NCBI RefSeq assembly: GCF_014839805.1
Contig: NC_051121.1
Span: forward strand, 1,657,116-1,721,115
From: Manduca sexta
Taxonomy: Eukaryota; Arthropoda; Insecta; Lepidoptera; Sphingidae
Direction of reading: 5' to 3'
DNA length: 64,000 bases
Positions 1 through 12,766 of this stretch are shown here, one piece after another. A program made the position numbers and the translations under genes. Below the pieces are notes generated by a model, which searched no databases, had not been told where the DNA came from, and saw nothing but the letters and a program-made list of their open reading frames with translations. Each line of letters starts with the position of its first letter. The stretch's first letter is position 1.

Positions 1-492
1 TTATAGTCAGAATAACATTAAGTAAACCTATTCGTGGATACTTTTAGTTAGTAACATATTTTTACAGGTTAAGAAACACAACCAGATATATTTACTTCAT
101 AACTATGCTGCGGAAATCCAAGCACAATTATTTATTTTATTATTAAAAGGAACAATTTACAAAACATAAATGTCTGATTGATACAAGGTTTCAAACAAAA
201 TGCTAAACATTGTTTTAATTATATATTTTTTTATAATTCCTAATCTACTACTTATGTTTTGTGATACATTCAAAAGTACACCAAACATTTCTCTTCTAGT
301 AAATACGAAATGTGAACAAACAGAAACACAATACACTCGACCATTACTTTCACAGGTGTTAAACTTCTAATTTGTTTAATGACAACCTTGTCATTATTGA
401 TTTAAATGTTGATAGCTGCGTTTTTAACTTGCTTGCAACAATCGTAAAGCTTAGTAAATGATTGTGTTCGGAAGAACTGGTGATAGGTCTGT

Positions 493-778
493 CATATTTG
501 AGAGTCAACCTGGATATGTATCACCGCAATGTATACTTCTGCCGCTAAGCAGTAGTATGTAGTCACTGTTGTGTTTCGGTTTGAAGAACGTTGTAGCCAG
601 TGAAACTACTGTATATAAGGCATAACATCTGATGTCTCAGGATGGCGAGCGCAGTAGAATACCAAACAATACTTTATAATTCAAGGTGATGGATAGTGTT
701 TCTACTGTTTATGGGCGATCGAATCGCTCACCATCAGGCAAACAGCAAGCACGTCTCGTCATTCAAAGCAATAAAAAA
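493..778 (-). repeat. repeat family C, copy 1
   Basis: It shares long stretches with copies at 9050-9410 and 42421-42912, including a segment about the cells CTACTGTTTATGGGCGATCG and TACCAAACAATACTTT. It also carries the CCATCAGGC motif common in lepidopteran dispersed repeats. The class is unknown to me. Confidence 0.6.
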
Positions 779-1002
779 GAAAAACAACATGAATTTATAG
801 TAGGCAAGATATTTTTCTGTTAACAGACAAATAACCATGAATTTAACCACATGTCACTGTACAGAGCTCGTCACTCTAATACAAGGCGTCCATAAGCCTT
901 AACTGCCGACTTAGGCATCAAGCAGACGCTGAAAATTTGTTATCAAGAAACTACTATAAAAGCTAACAGTTGCCAGTCACTGAAGTAAGGTCTGGGGGTC
1001 CA

Positions 1003-1193
1003 ATTCCGTCTATAGGAGTGAATCTGTATTTTTGCAATTACGGGCGTTCTATTTGAGGTACAGCTTCGATAGTCGGCTAGGTAAAAGCGCCAAAAAATCC
1101 CTTATTTACCCATACGGCTATCAAAGCTGGCCTTCAGTTAGAATGCCCGCGATACAAAAAGACGAATGTCGGATATCCCTCCGTAGAGGGAAT
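1003..1193. mobile_element. foldback MITE family I, copy 1
   Basis: Left arm TGCAATTACGGGCGTTCTAT and the right arm near 1100-1160 are inverted copies (GGCTATCAAAGCTGG matching CAGCTTCGATAGTC). The outer ends ATTCCGTCTATAGGAG and CTCCGTAGAGGGAAT also pair. A second copy lies at 46447-46633. Confidence 0.6.
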
Positions 1194-1629
1194 AGAGCTC
1201 CCTGCCTGTATCTATATGTGTTGTGTCTCTCCAACAAATTCATACTACGTGACGCCTAACGACAATCAAGTTTTGGTATGTTAAGTGTTCCAAAAAACAT
1301 CTAACAACTTAGAAGAGTAGTATATTTGGTAGTACTAGGGCTTAATATCTGCATTAAGCCTCTATATGTACCTAATCAGATATACTCTAAATTTGGCAGA
1401 CACTAAACCAAATTACACAAAAAACCTAATTAGATCATCAACAACCATATGTGTTCATAATAGTTCAAATTGCCTAAATTACAGTGTCATTCAATATTCG
1501 ACCTTATTGCATTTGATTTGACATTTGTAGTAATGACTAGAAAGGCATATCATTATGGGCCATAATGGTATTCTATGGTCAATATAATAAATCACTTTGA
1601 CCTGTTGCGAAAGATATGAAAATGTTTTA

Positions 1630-1764
1630 GCCGTTTGAATACACGATCCCAATCTCAATCTTCAATCCGATTTCGAGAAATTTCAAAAAACCTTTGTTCT
1701 GATTGGTCCATTTTTGAGATAGATCGGAATAGCGATTGGAATCATTTATTGAAAATGGCGGTTA
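1630..1764. mobile_element. TIR element family H, copy 1
   Basis: Its ends are inverted: CACGATCCCAATCTCAATC at the left, and GATTGGAATCATTTATTGAA then AATGGCGG at the right. Related copies lie at 23134-23301 and 29498-29667. Confidence 0.55.
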
Positions 1765-2097
1765 GAGACAATTGAATTGAGTTTTTAATCGACTTAAATA
1801 ATATGGTCCTTAAACGATACTACTGAATAAAATTTAATTTAAAAGAATACACGTGCTGTTTAATACTGAATGACCGCTTTATGTGGCAAGTTAGCTCACT
1901 ATAATATAAAATTAGAATAAGCTCTGAGAACAATTAATAATTTTGCTAGCCATTACTTGCAGCTGTAGATATTTGTCGAAAATTAATTAAGAAAGTAATA
2001 TTATTAAAACACTGCGTTGCTCATGACTTCGCACGCTTGCAAACCCTTTCCCGCTACAGTCCATAAAAGACGAACACTAGCGACACTTATTTAAAAA

Positions 2098-2277
2098 TCT
2101 GATTAAAAAAACATACATCTTCCATGGGAACAAATTTCTTGGATATAAAATAGCCTATGTGTAAATCTACGAAATGGTCAACCCATGTGCCAAATATCAT
2201 CCAAATCCGTGCAGCTGTTTCTGCGTTTACTTCTGACAAAAATCCAAACATTCCCATTTATAATATTAGTAAGAGTA
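2098..2277 (+). mobile_element. LINE 3' end fragment (RTE-like)
   Basis: It contains ATAGCCTATGTG, CCAAATATCATCCAAATCCG and ends TTATAATATTAGTAAGA. This layout is recalled as the 3' tail of RTE-like LINEs that are abundant in Lepidoptera. Confidence 0.5.
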
Positions 2278-2278
2278 A

Positions 2279-2330
2279 GATTGCCCCACTTGGGAATCGA
2301 ACCCAATAATTTCCTTCACTGTAAGGCAGA
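2279..2330 (-). repeat. SINE head fragment with B box
   Basis: GGGAATCGAACCC is a tRNA-type B box on the minus strand, followed by a short residual head. It resembles the heads of family F below. Confidence 0.3.
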
Positions 2331-2789
2331 AATAGCTGAATAAACATTTTACTATTTACAGAATCATTTCCAAATATTTGGACACAAGGACGCTCTATGT
2401 AGAATTGGAACATGTTATCTGTACATCGAAGTTATTTTGTCATTAGTTTTATTTTTTGATTGCAAAAGGGAAATTAATGTTGACACAATTTTGTATATTT
2501 ATTTTGAAAAAAAAAAATACTGCCGTGCTAAGTGCAAAAGCGGTATATCAGGGAAACCTTATTTCGTGATAATCGAAGTTTGGTAAAAATAATAAAACTG
2601 AGATAGAGATTTTTTTTTAAGGTATTTTAACAAGTTCTAAGCAAGATACCGTTATTTAGGTAAGTTCATTGGATCGGTATTTCTTTCTATCTGATGACAT
2701 ACAAATCAAGTTTTTGATTTTTTTGAGATATCGCTTCTGAGCTTAACACGGCAATATACGTCGCAGAACAAATAAGCGCTGGAATAAGA

Positions 2790-3100
2790 ATGTTCTGGAG
2801 TGGAGACCGCGTCTTTGCAAACGTAACGTGTGACGCCCTATGGCTATATGGCGAGACGACTTCCAGAAGAAGGCTGGCAGCGACTATGCATAAAGTAGCA
2901 GACCGGGCTCTGTGGCGTACCTTGAGAGGCTTATGTCTAACAGTGGACTCCAACAGGCTGATGGTGATGATGAAATGTTAGAGTTGTTATATACATGCCA
3001 ACACGCGAAACGCATTTAAAGGGTCCTGTAAACGCAGAACTGATGAAATATTAGAGTATGCCGAGGCGCGAAACGCATTTAAAACGCCCTATCGACTCAG
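2790..3100 (+). mobile_element. LINE ORF2 end and 3' tail with local duplication
   Basis: The reading RRRLAATMHKVADRALWRTL then RGLCLTVDSNRLMVMM resembles the last residues of lepidopteran LINE polyproteins, followed by the usual GATGATGATG run. A related tail occurs at 48219-48327. A duplicated unit follows: the 17-mer CGCGAAACGCATTTAAA occurs at 3004-3020 and 3067-3083. Confidence 0.55.
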
Positions 3101-3510
3101 ACAGTCGAATTCTGTTACTTTTACTAATTACTTTTACAATGCAGATAGACGATGGCTAGAAAGAGAAACCAATGTCCTAAAGTCCAAAAAATATTAATAC
3201 ACATAAATCGTTTCATTTACATCGATGAACATTATTATTTGAATATTTGTGTTTCCAACAAACCAAAATGGACTTCAAAACATAACATTCACAGTTCAAA
3301 ATGGGTTGTAAAAACACATACGTAACGGTTAGCAGTAGTTTTCTAAAATTAGAGTTGTTATGTGCAAATGAACGGACGAATGGACGCGCGCGCGATTCCA
3401 ATATTGAGAACAAATATCGATTCGATTCATTCATTACTCGTGTTACATCGCACAGAATAACTTGAAGTATTTAAAATACTAGTCAATATTTAACTAAAGC
3501 CACTGTAAAT

Positions 3511-3810
3511 ATAATATCAGCCCCGTATATACTGTCCCACTGTTGGGTCTCCTCTACTACTGAGAGGGATTAGGCCTTAGTCCGCCACGCTGGTCTAGTA
3601 CAGATTGACAGACTACATATACCCTCAAAATTCTTATAGAAAATTCAGGTATGCAGGTTTTCTCACGATGTTTTCCTTCACCGTTAAAGGAAGCGATAAT
3701 TCACAAATACAAACATCATTTTTTAAAAAGTCAGATGTGTGTGCCCTTCGGATTGCAACCTGCTAACATCTGTCTCGGCGGTCCATGCCACACCCAACTT
3801 ATCACCGCTA
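3511..3810 (-). repeat. tRNA-derived SINE, family A, copy 1
   Basis: Read on the minus strand it runs from a tRNA-like head (GCGGTGAT...), through AACGGTGAAGGAAAACATCG and GGACTAAGGCCTAATCCCTC, to GGGGCTGATATTAT. At least ten other copies occur in the window. Confidence 0.85.
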
Positions 3811-4470
3811 ATCTCAACATACATATTACTAATTTATATAGATAGCTGTCGGTATTAATTTTATCTCTAAATGCACTATAAATAAGATTGAATACTCACT
3901 GCCACGCTTATGTAGACCCATGACGTCTGGTTTCTTTTACATCACCCGCTTCTGACGATCCTGATCAATATTCCACAACAGGACAAATAAACCTTTTATT
4001 TACGTACAAATTGTAACACTCACTGAATGTAAAATTGCAATATGCAAATGCGCGCAATGTTTTTTGTTGAAAAGCCTGTGTTTATTGAATACTAAATTGA
4101 GTTGGATTGCAATATTGTTAGAATTGAGTTTTAGGAATTACTCAACTGGGCAGAAAGTTTTGTTTTCTCCCACCCAAATTTAAGAGACGCTTAAAGGCCA
4201 AAGTGCGTAAGAGTTGCTTAAACCAATTTTGATATGATCGTTGACCTTTAGTCATCATAAAGATAGGTTAAAACGGTCAAAAAACTCGGGTGGGGTTTTA
4301 AGGTTCAATGAAATTTGTAAAAACTGGCAGTAAATAGGGTGATTTTTTTTTACATTTTTCGATTATAATGAATTTCTTGGTTCCGTCTGACAAAACTATA
4401 TAATAATTAAGTTTAATACCTATATTAGCCTATCCGATTTGAACTAGTTCTAAAAACATCCACAGTTATT

Positions 4471-4704
4471 TGCTGGTAGTAGGATATATTTCACATAATA
4501 GTGTCCACCGTACACAATACGTTAAAACCCGCCATAGTGGCCCACGTAAGTGGCGCGGGATCAGCCGTGTATTGGTTCCAACAAGCCGGCATAATTGTGT
4601 CGACTGCCGCGGAATAATCATCTCTTGTCAGTCGGCATTCTATTGGACTCCACTTACCATCAAGTGCAGTGGAGTCACTTAGCAGAGCACATATAAAAAA
4701 AAAT
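4471..4704 (-). repeat. dispersed repeat family B, copy 1
   Basis: A nearly complete copy: ends CCACTTACCATC...GTGGAGTCACTT and GATATATT, core GCCGGCATAATTGTGTCGAC. The same core recurs at 8163, 13661, 32774, 37722, 39288 and 58252. No coding capacity; class not known to me. Confidence 0.75.
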
Positions 4705-5099
4705 CATTATTAAACTTCCAACAAAACAATGAACAACCTCGCGAACATTTAAACTAATGAAACATTTTACGTAAGCTACTAACAAATTATACTGTTTTTT
4801 ATATTAAAAGCGAAGCGTATGAGTCACTTTGACAAACACTGCGAATCACAAATAGCTATTATAGAATACATGACGTGATCAAATTAAGTTCTGAATATAT
4901 GTAAACTGAAGTATTAATCATAAGTCAAACTGTGTTTCATATTGCAAAAAAATGAAATTCCAAATTGACTTAGTCAATGTGCAAGCACAGTTGGGTAGAT
5001 GACTACTTTTTTTTAAACGTTCGACAAAAAAGGTACACAATAATAAATTATTAAGCTATGAAATTTAATGGAAAGGATAGCTGTCGATTAGATAAATGG

Positions 5100-5350
5100 C
5101 AAACTGTGACGTCACCGAATGTCATTTGCCATAAAGGTGCGTGCGTGAAAGAGATAGCGTAACACCACCACGCCCCCAGTTTTGGTAACAATATTTGAAA
5201 TATGAATAACTGCTATATTTTTCAACCAATTTTAATGCTGATTTAGCAGAAAACAAAACCTTTTTTGTATTAATTTCTGTTACATTCAGTAATGAAAAAT
5301 CAAATATAAAAAAGTATTCTATTAGAGATGCTGTTTGATACATCTGGAGA
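5100..5350. repeat. possible MITE fragment
   Basis: The block from TGTGACGTCACCGAATGTCA through GCGTGCGTGAAAGAGATAGC to CTGGAGAGAAAATCTGGACG is a text I recall as repeated in lepidopteran genomes. No second copy was seen here, so this rests on memory. Confidence 0.35.
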
Positions 5351-7257
5351 GAAAATCTGGACGGAATTCACCATCTTCATGTACACTAAAGACATCAAAG
5401 TCTAGTGTAATCAAAACAAAATAGACAAGCAAGACTTATGCCATCTGTTGCCCAGTCTTTATCGTAGTGTACACTCTCTCACCGAAGACTGGCGGGTATC
5501 GTGTACTTACATAAAGAAAGTGAACTCGATGTAACAGTTTTCAATTTTCACACGTTCCCGCGATGTTCACTTTCATCGGCGTCGGTTACATTTAATTGTA
5601 CACTAATTATTTTCTCATAATAGTAAAAGTAAAAAAATAACAATAATTTGACTATGTAACAACTTTGCAGTTGTGTTGTGGAACGCCGTTTTGAAAGATC
5701 TAATATCCTAAGCTCCACTTCTGTCGGAATTTTCAGTCATTTTGAATCTATGATTTCCACCATAATATTTTTTGCCGTAGGGGCGGCCCACAACGGTGCA
5801 GTTCTAGTAATTGGCACTCCACAATTTAATTAGTAGCGACTACTTGTAATTTAATTTAATATTGTGAAATCACAGATCACATCCATCTAGCCTACTCGCA
5901 GCGACATCTGGTGAACTTAAAATTACTTTCCCTCATTGACAATGCACCCACGTATTGGTATATCTCAGGTGCTATCAGATGACCTACTTGCTCAAAACCC
6001 CATCTAAAATGCAAGAGCCACTCCCATTTAAATAATAGTGAAATGTTTAAATAAACGCCACACATTTAAAACACATTTAAATTCATTTCGAATGACATTA
6101 AAGTAATTAATATTTGATATCACATATTAAATTTAATATGTGTTGTGCGAAAGTGGTATATATTGTTTTTTTTTTATATTTGAACCGTCACAGATATTCT
6201 ATTTTTAAATTTGAATAATTTGGAATGCTGTTAGAATATTTGAAATTTTGGTTTAACAGTATATTAAAAAGTGAAAGTAAATTTTAAATATGAAATTTTA
6301 TCGTCCAAAATATATCTTTCGGATGTTCCGTAGTCGAGTAATAAATGGTAATAAAATGAAACGTATATTCATAAAATTGCTTATAAATTAAACATTAAAA
6401 ATAAATACATTTTGCATGTGTAATAAACAGTGAAAGCATTTAATGCGTAATCATGATTCGCATAAATTGTTGTAGTTCACGTCGTTTTTCTATATAAAAT
6501 TAAAGTACTAGCTTCTTTTATCTGCCCATATCCTACACCGTATGGCGTTGGTGCAGTGTTCTTTCAGAACTGAATATTATAGGAAGAATTGAGAAATTAA
6601 GACAAAGTGCTAAACCCACACAAAATCCCAATTTGAATTTCAACCCAGGACCTTTCGTATACCGCCAAGCCTAGACTCCATGTTTGGGCGTCATTAATAC
6701 AAGACGACTTTGAAAATTATATGAGCTTGTTACAATTACATAGCAGTAAGTAAATGGTCACGCATTACAGTTTGGGCCAGTTCACACGAGTGAAATTAAA
6801 ATTGTTAACCTTTTCCGGTTCAAGATAACTCCCCTTTGACAAGTATAAAACTTTGAACATGATAGTTTTCATAATAGTAGGAACATTTTTCTTCCGTGTC
6901 AATTGGTGAATCAAAAAACATATAACACTTCCCGAATAGGTAAAAAATTCCAAATTGAATTATTTTTATAGTTTTTTTTTCAATCGTCATGTAAAAATCT
7001 ATGAAATAAATTGTAACCCAACTGAGTATAAAAGTCTACAAATTATTAACTTTATACATACAACTATTATTTTAATTCATTTATTTCAATTACCCTACAA
7101 ATAAATTATATTTGATACAAAAATCAGTCCTTGATTAACGAAATCCAAAAAGCTCTCCTGATGGTAAATAATACTATATAAAACATTGAAAACATTGCAT
7201 AGCATCGTATTATCTTCACTCGGACGCAATAAATATATCTTTATGCTAAGTAACTTC
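5351..7257. other. non-coding AT-rich stretch
   Basis: Apart from the palindrome at 6121-6142, I see no gene or clear repeat. Around 6530-6690 there may be a decayed SINE, with a B-box-like GGTTGAAATTC on the minus strand. Confidence 0.5.
6121..6142. repeat. perfect 22-bp palindrome
   Basis: CACATATTAAA joined to its exact reverse complement TTTAATATGTG. It stands alone in an AT-rich stretch with no gene nearby. Confidence 0.7.
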
Positions 7258-7261
7258 TAAA

Positions 7262-7403
7262 CTGAAACACTATATTTCTCACACGCTCGTTGTCAAAAAT
7301 AGACAAAGCAACTACTATCGCTAATAACTCTATACTATACTTGTCACACGCTGCTTGGCAGAAATAGACAATACAAAGTAACTATTACTGCTTATAGCTC
7401 TAC
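7262..7403. repeat. diverged tandem duplication, about 70 bp units
   Basis: Two adjacent units share ACTATA(T/C)TT, TCACACGCT, AGAAATAGACAA (or AAAAATAGACAA) and TAACTCTA. They look like an old tandem duplication. Confidence 0.5.
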
Positions 7404-8162
7404 CGTAAGTTGGCTGTTAAATTAACACGTATTGTGTAAGCTATTAATTTACATTTCACGGTCGCAGCGCAACTAAACGATGACGAAAAGATGGCACAGT
7501 GACATTTCGACAGGTTCCTTCGTTAGATATGCACAGACGGGGTGACGTATGCAAGGAAACGGTAAGGGTTCACGACTCCCAGGCAGTCTATTGAATCAAT
7601 TTTATTTCGAAAAATATGTGCATGATATTAATAATATCAGGTAACACTTATCTAAAAAATGGTTTTAAATATTTTTAGCAATAGGATTTTTTATTGTGGA
7701 CATCAAGCAATGCTCTTAAAATAATATGAAAGTACTTACGGGTCAAATTATATAACCGAGCATTAATTAAACTGCTTAAGAAATTACATGTAGGTACTTC
7801 TACAAAGTTTTTTTTTGTTTAATATTGATTATAACAATAATAACGAATAATAATATTAATTCGTTTATTTGTTGAATACTGTAAAATGATGTTACATCTA
7901 AATAAATAACCCTACAAAACAAATGACCAAGTCCGTACCTGATTTTGATGATCATTAGTACACAGTGTGTAGAACAGGTTTACCACGGAACGACCGACAC
8001 AACGATTTGCATCTACATATATAATATACAATGCAACCGACATCGTGTTTTTTTTGGTCACAGTTTTCGAAATTTATCAACATAATCTGATTATATGAAA
8101 CATTTCTAGACCCAAGGCTAGATTTTAGTTTTATTTTGTGATTTTTTATATACGGTCTTGGG

Positions 8163-8270
8163 TATGTGACCTCACTGCACCTGATGGTAAGTGGAGTAGT
8201 CTAGATAATGGCGACTGACTGGAAACGATTACCCCTCACTAGTCGGTAGAATTATGCCGGCCTTTTAAAT
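8163..8270 (+). repeat. repeat family B, copy 2 (partial)
   Basis: It holds CCTGATGGTAAGTGGAGTAG, a GATTACCCCTC motif and ATTATGCCGGCC, in the family order, and then stops. Confidence 0.7.
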
Positions 8271-8287
8271 AAAGGTAAATACAAAAA

Positions 8288-8460
8288 ACACATCACGCAT
8301 TTATCGCCGAAGGAGTATGTCGAGGCGAAACCAGGGTACCTATTTTCGCCAAGTGTGTTCCGTCTCATGATGTGATAGGGGGCGAACCTATCGCCATATT
8401 ACAAATTCCAGACTCCGAGCTGATACTGAGCAAACAAAACCAAATCACTTTAAATAAATG
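8288..8460 (-). repeat. SINE family F, copy 1 (headless)
   Basis: It contains CATGATGTGATAGGGGGCGA and ACAAATTCCAGACTCCGAGC, shared with copies at 11541, 36850, 38069, 52083 and 62726. Confidence 0.6.
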
Positions 8461-8777
8461 TAATAAAGTGATAATGGGTATTCTTTGCCAGTATCAACCG
8501 GAATCTGGAATTGTCACAATAAGTGGTACGAAGTTAGCCTCTCATAACCTACATAATGTAGCTGGCGAAATATTGAAGTATTTGCCCTATCTACCCATGA
8601 AGAGAAAAAATATAATGCCATGTTTGTACGTAAATATTTGTGTTTAAAAGAAAGATTGTTAAAATACGATAACTAATTTTATTTCTAACATTATTCATTT
8701 CATTAATTAACAAATCATTACGATAATTATTCTTCTTTCCAAGTTTTAATACACTAACAAAAACTTAAATGTGTATC

Positions 8778-8855
8778 TTGTAGAACTATGATATATGTAT
8801 TTATATGTGTATTTTGTAGAACTATGATATATGATATATTTTGTAGAAATATGAT
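8778..8855. repeat. short AT-rich tandem repeat
   Basis: Two to three imperfect units of ATGTGTATTTTGTAGAACTA followed by TGATATATG. Confidence 0.6.
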
Positions 8856-9049
8856 TGGTTATTATTAGAAAAAACATTTTGCATCGTTATTACAAAACTG
8901 ATGATATAATTCAACATGCTAGCCTTATTCTATCCTAGACGTTGTTTACAGCCGGCCTTGAGTGACTAACCATCTTGTAAGACGCGTCATACCATCTTAG
9001 TCATGTTTTGTAACAACTTGATTTTGAAGTAATTTTAATATAGAATTGT

Positions 9050-9410
9050 AAAGGTCCGGTACTCGTTGGATGTGAGCCCCTTGGTCGTTGGTCTGGGAAT
9101 ATTTAGGGGCTGTGTTTTACTGGTGGTAGGTATCATATGTGAGAATCCGCCTGAGTAGGTACCACCGCAAAGTCTATTTCTTCCGCCAAGCAGTGTGTAG
9201 TAACTGTTGTGTTCCGGTTTGAAGGACATTGTAGCCACTGTAACTACTGAATATAAGACTTAATATCTCATGTCTCAGGATGGCGACAGCAGTGGCAAAC
9301 AATACTTTGTAATTCAAGATGTTGGATGGTGTTTCTACTGTTTATGGACGGTCGTGTCGCTGCCATGAAGCGAATGGCAAGCGCGTCTCATCAATCAAAG
9401 CAATAAATCA
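9050..9410 (-). repeat. repeat family C, copy 2
   Basis: The longest uninterrupted copy of family C in the window. It includes TACCACCGCAAAGTCTATTT, CTCATGTCTCAGGATGGCGA and TTCTACTGTTTATGG. It served as the reference for the nested insertion at 42.5 kb. Confidence 0.65.
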
Positions 9411-11195
9411 AACAAGAAATATATTAACGTAATGAACAAACTGCAATACGTTAGCAGACGGATGGACGATCGGATTTCTCTTGTTTATACGTAATTACAC
9501 GTGTAATTCTGTTCATTGGCCGCGTAATGGTGTTACATAATTATACCAATATTGTTTCCTTTGCCTTGGTTTTATTAAACACAAAGAATTGTAATGTTTA
9601 ATAACATAATGTTTGTATAAAGCCTGATGAATGGTGTGTTTATTTTTGAAGTCTCAAACCTTTGAGACAATACTGGCGGGCAGCAAATTAAAAAAATGTT
9701 TTAATGGAAAAATATATATTTTTATTAGCTTAGTAGTTTATATTAATACCATGAGTTATAACTAGATTACAAGATATTATGAGGTTGACATATCCTTGAC
9801 TGATAAAAATCCCTAACTAAATAAAGATAAAAAAATTCAGCGAAGTTTTAAAAAAAAAACATTTTGCAAATAGTAGTTCATACCAAAATTAAATTATCAA
9901 ATGTAATTTTATAAAACAAGCCTGCCAAACGACGCTTATATAAATAGTAAAGAAAATTTCATACAAAATAGACCGTCTACGACCTACGTCATAAAAGAGT
10001 CAACGATCCAGTCAATTTAACAATAATTTATGATGAAAATCCATCAGAATAGACTGCCAAAAAGTTTTAGCTAAATTGCTGTCGTATAATGTGCAATATT
10101 ATTAAAAACTGCATGGTATAAAAACAGAGAAAGTACAGTGAGAAGTGGACTGCGAGGTCTTTGAAAATTAATACGTTCATTTTTATTATGTAAATCATTG
10201 ACTTCCAAAGGCGTCCAGGTGGACCCCTAGCGGTCTTGACGGGGATGTATGTTGGCATGACCAAAAATGGGAGTTCACAATTTGTAAGCAGAGTCTACGA
10301 AAATTAATTTGGTTTCATAGTAAAATGTTAGCTAGACTGCAATGTAGGCAAATAACTGATAGGGGTCGTAGGGCACGATGACATCAGCATGTGTCCAGTC
10401 GCCTCCTGCGATGGCTGTGCTGTAGTGATAAAGCACTTTCACCGCCAAACAAAAAAAAGGTTCATCAGAAACAGCAAAGTTTGGAAAGTGGTCCATGAAA
10501 AAAAAAACATTTAGGAACCTCTGATATAAAAGAACACTCGCTTTAACCCTGAACGAAAACTTCGTGTGAGAAACTGGCTTATCTGTATTTTACAGAAATT
10601 TTGTGGCTATGAAAAATCTTTCAACCTGCAGTAAACCAATCGAAGAATACAAAACCCTTTACCCTTTAATAGTGAAATAGGTATGTACCAAGAAGTTATA
10701 CAATTTGATACAGTGCTAATACGATATCGCGTAAATCAAATTGTAGACAAAGTTGTTTTCAAAACTTTGAGGTAACACACTCTTTAGACAGTCTACAAGA
10801 TTCCTTTCAATACTAAAACACACCAGACATTGCCAAATTGAATAAAACGCTAGACAAAAATGATTCTAGTAAAGTTATAAAGACGTCTGCGATATGATAC
10901 AATATTTGTTACCATTTTATATTTGTGTTGTATGCTAGATATTTCTTGACTAGCTTTTGCTCGCGACTTCGCCCCAGGGTAAATTATAATTGAGTTACTT
11001 GGCAATGAAATCAATCAATAAAGATTCACATTAAAGGAAGCTACAGAAACCATTCATATATAATGAAAGCCTATTGGATTAAAACTAAATCAAAATCGTT
11101 TTCATCATCAGAATACTCATCCATTTGGAAGCAACGATACTACGTAAATACACGATGAACTTAAAAAGTGTTTTAATGTGGTAAAGAATGGATAT
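9411..11195. other. non-coding stretch
   Basis: No gene was seen. A short RTE-like piece, CTAGCTTTTGCTCGCGACTT then CGCCC, lies at 10953-10978. A run of 16 C follows at 11196-11211. Confidence 0.5.
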
Positions 11196-11211
11196 CCCCC
11201 CCCCCCCCCCC
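11196..11211. repeat. C16 homopolymer
   Basis: Sixteen consecutive C residues in an AT-rich background. Length may be unreliable because of sequencing error. Confidence 0.8.
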
Positions 11212-11540
11212 ATGACACCACTTTACTGCACGTGAGTGAAAAAAGTCTGATCTCCCTGACTTTAGGGACCGCACAATAATTAAATCTACGACCAGTTCAC
11301 ATTCTAACCACTCACGTAATGCAACTGAGAAATTTCTAGAATTTAATACCAAGACAAAGAGGTCACCCCATATGTAACTTTACTCGGCAATTATGACTTT
11401 GCCCAAATGCGTCAGTGATTTGGGCGTACGCCAACCATATTCTTACTTTTCTATGCAAATTAAGTTGTGTTAGCTAAGTAAACTCGGTAATTTATGTTCT
11501 GTATTTATATAACTAGGGTTAGTTAAATAAAAAAAGAAGT

Positions 11541-11728
11541 GACGCCTTTATCCATGAAATGGAAAGCCGCGTGCAACCAAGGCAATTTTACGTGTGTATT
11601 TCGTCCCATAATATATGAGAAGGCAAACGTATCATATCGAACACAAATTCCAGACTCCGGACTAAGTACAAAAAACAATATCACTCTTTGGTACCGAGGA
11701 TCGAACCCCAGACTACAGCACTACGTAC
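11541..11728 (-). repeat. SINE family F, copy 2, with tRNA-like head
   Basis: The B box GGGGTTCGATCCTCGG lies on the minus strand, upstream of GGAGTCTGGAATTTGTG and the CGAAATACAC tail region. Confidence 0.65.
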
Positions 11729-11890
11729 GTAATACAACAAAAGTAATCGAATAAGTACTATAGATATTAGTTTTCGAAAACGTTTACTAGTCGGCTATCC
11801 TTTACTTTAACATTATACAGAATTCCTTAGTATCATAACGCCTAAACATATAACCGGCGTGCCACGCAACTCGTGAATAGCAAGACTAAA

Positions 11891-12024
11891 CAACAAACCG
11901 GCCGGCATAATTATGTCGACTGACAAGGGATAACTATTTTTCATTAAACGACACTCTTCTTTGTCACGACTCCGCTCAGCATCGATCGAGCTCAGATCGG
12001 GGGTCATCAGTGAGGTGGTCACTT
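11891..12024 (-). repeat. repeat family B, decayed copy
   Basis: The core GGCCGGCATAATTATGTCGA is intact. The 3' part is scrambled but ends with GGTGGTCACTTT as expected. Confidence 0.45.
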
Positions 12025-12220
12025 TATCGAATAAAAAGACGTCTAATATATAGTATTGTTTTCATATCATCTAAATATAAAGTAACAATGATGAATATTA
12101 ATGCTACATTCAATATTCCTTAATTTAATTGTGAAATAACATTCAAGGTACACGTATCTTATTAAGTATTTAATCATACTAAATGGATGATCTTTCGTAT
12201 AATGATAATAATATAATAAA

Positions 12221-12342
12221 ATCAGCCCTGTATTTTGTACTGCCCCACTGTTGGGCACTCCTCTACTACTGAAAAGGATTAGGCCTTAGTCCACCACGCT
12301 GGACTAGTGCGGATTGGTAGACTTCACATACCCTCAAAATTC
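12221..12342 (-). repeat. SINE family A, 3' fragment
   Basis: It holds ATCAGCCCTGTATT, CCCACTGTTGGGCAC and GATTAGGCCTTAGTCCACCA, then ends at the CCTCAAAATTC boundary. Confidence 0.75.
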
Positions 12343-12766
12343 GATATTTCGTATCAAAAATATATATTAGTCTGTCTTTATATTAGTGTCATAATTTTAT
12401 ATATTTCGCCAAGCAGCAGTGTGAGAACTATTTCATTCCAGATATTTTTTAAGTCCTAACGTTTATGAATTATCATTAAATGACCTATGAAGTCGAACGG
12501 AGTTTACAATGCTCGACATCGACTTTACATTTTGTACAATAGGACTGGAAATAGACTCAACAGCGTGTGGGTGGATGACGTTACAGCGCGACATTTCAGG
12601 TTATAATGCAAAACAAATGCACATACAAAACCAATTAATGTCACGTGGACAGAACATAATCACTGGCGGAGGAATTACGCAGAATTTATTACTGATTGCA
12701 CTGGGATCTATTTTACCAGATTTTTATTTATTTAATTTATTATTGTACACATGTACAAGTAAAAGA

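Noticed and set aside
8372..8647. 91-residue plus-strand frame
   Set aside because: Its start lies in a SINE F relic and the rest shows no recognised features.
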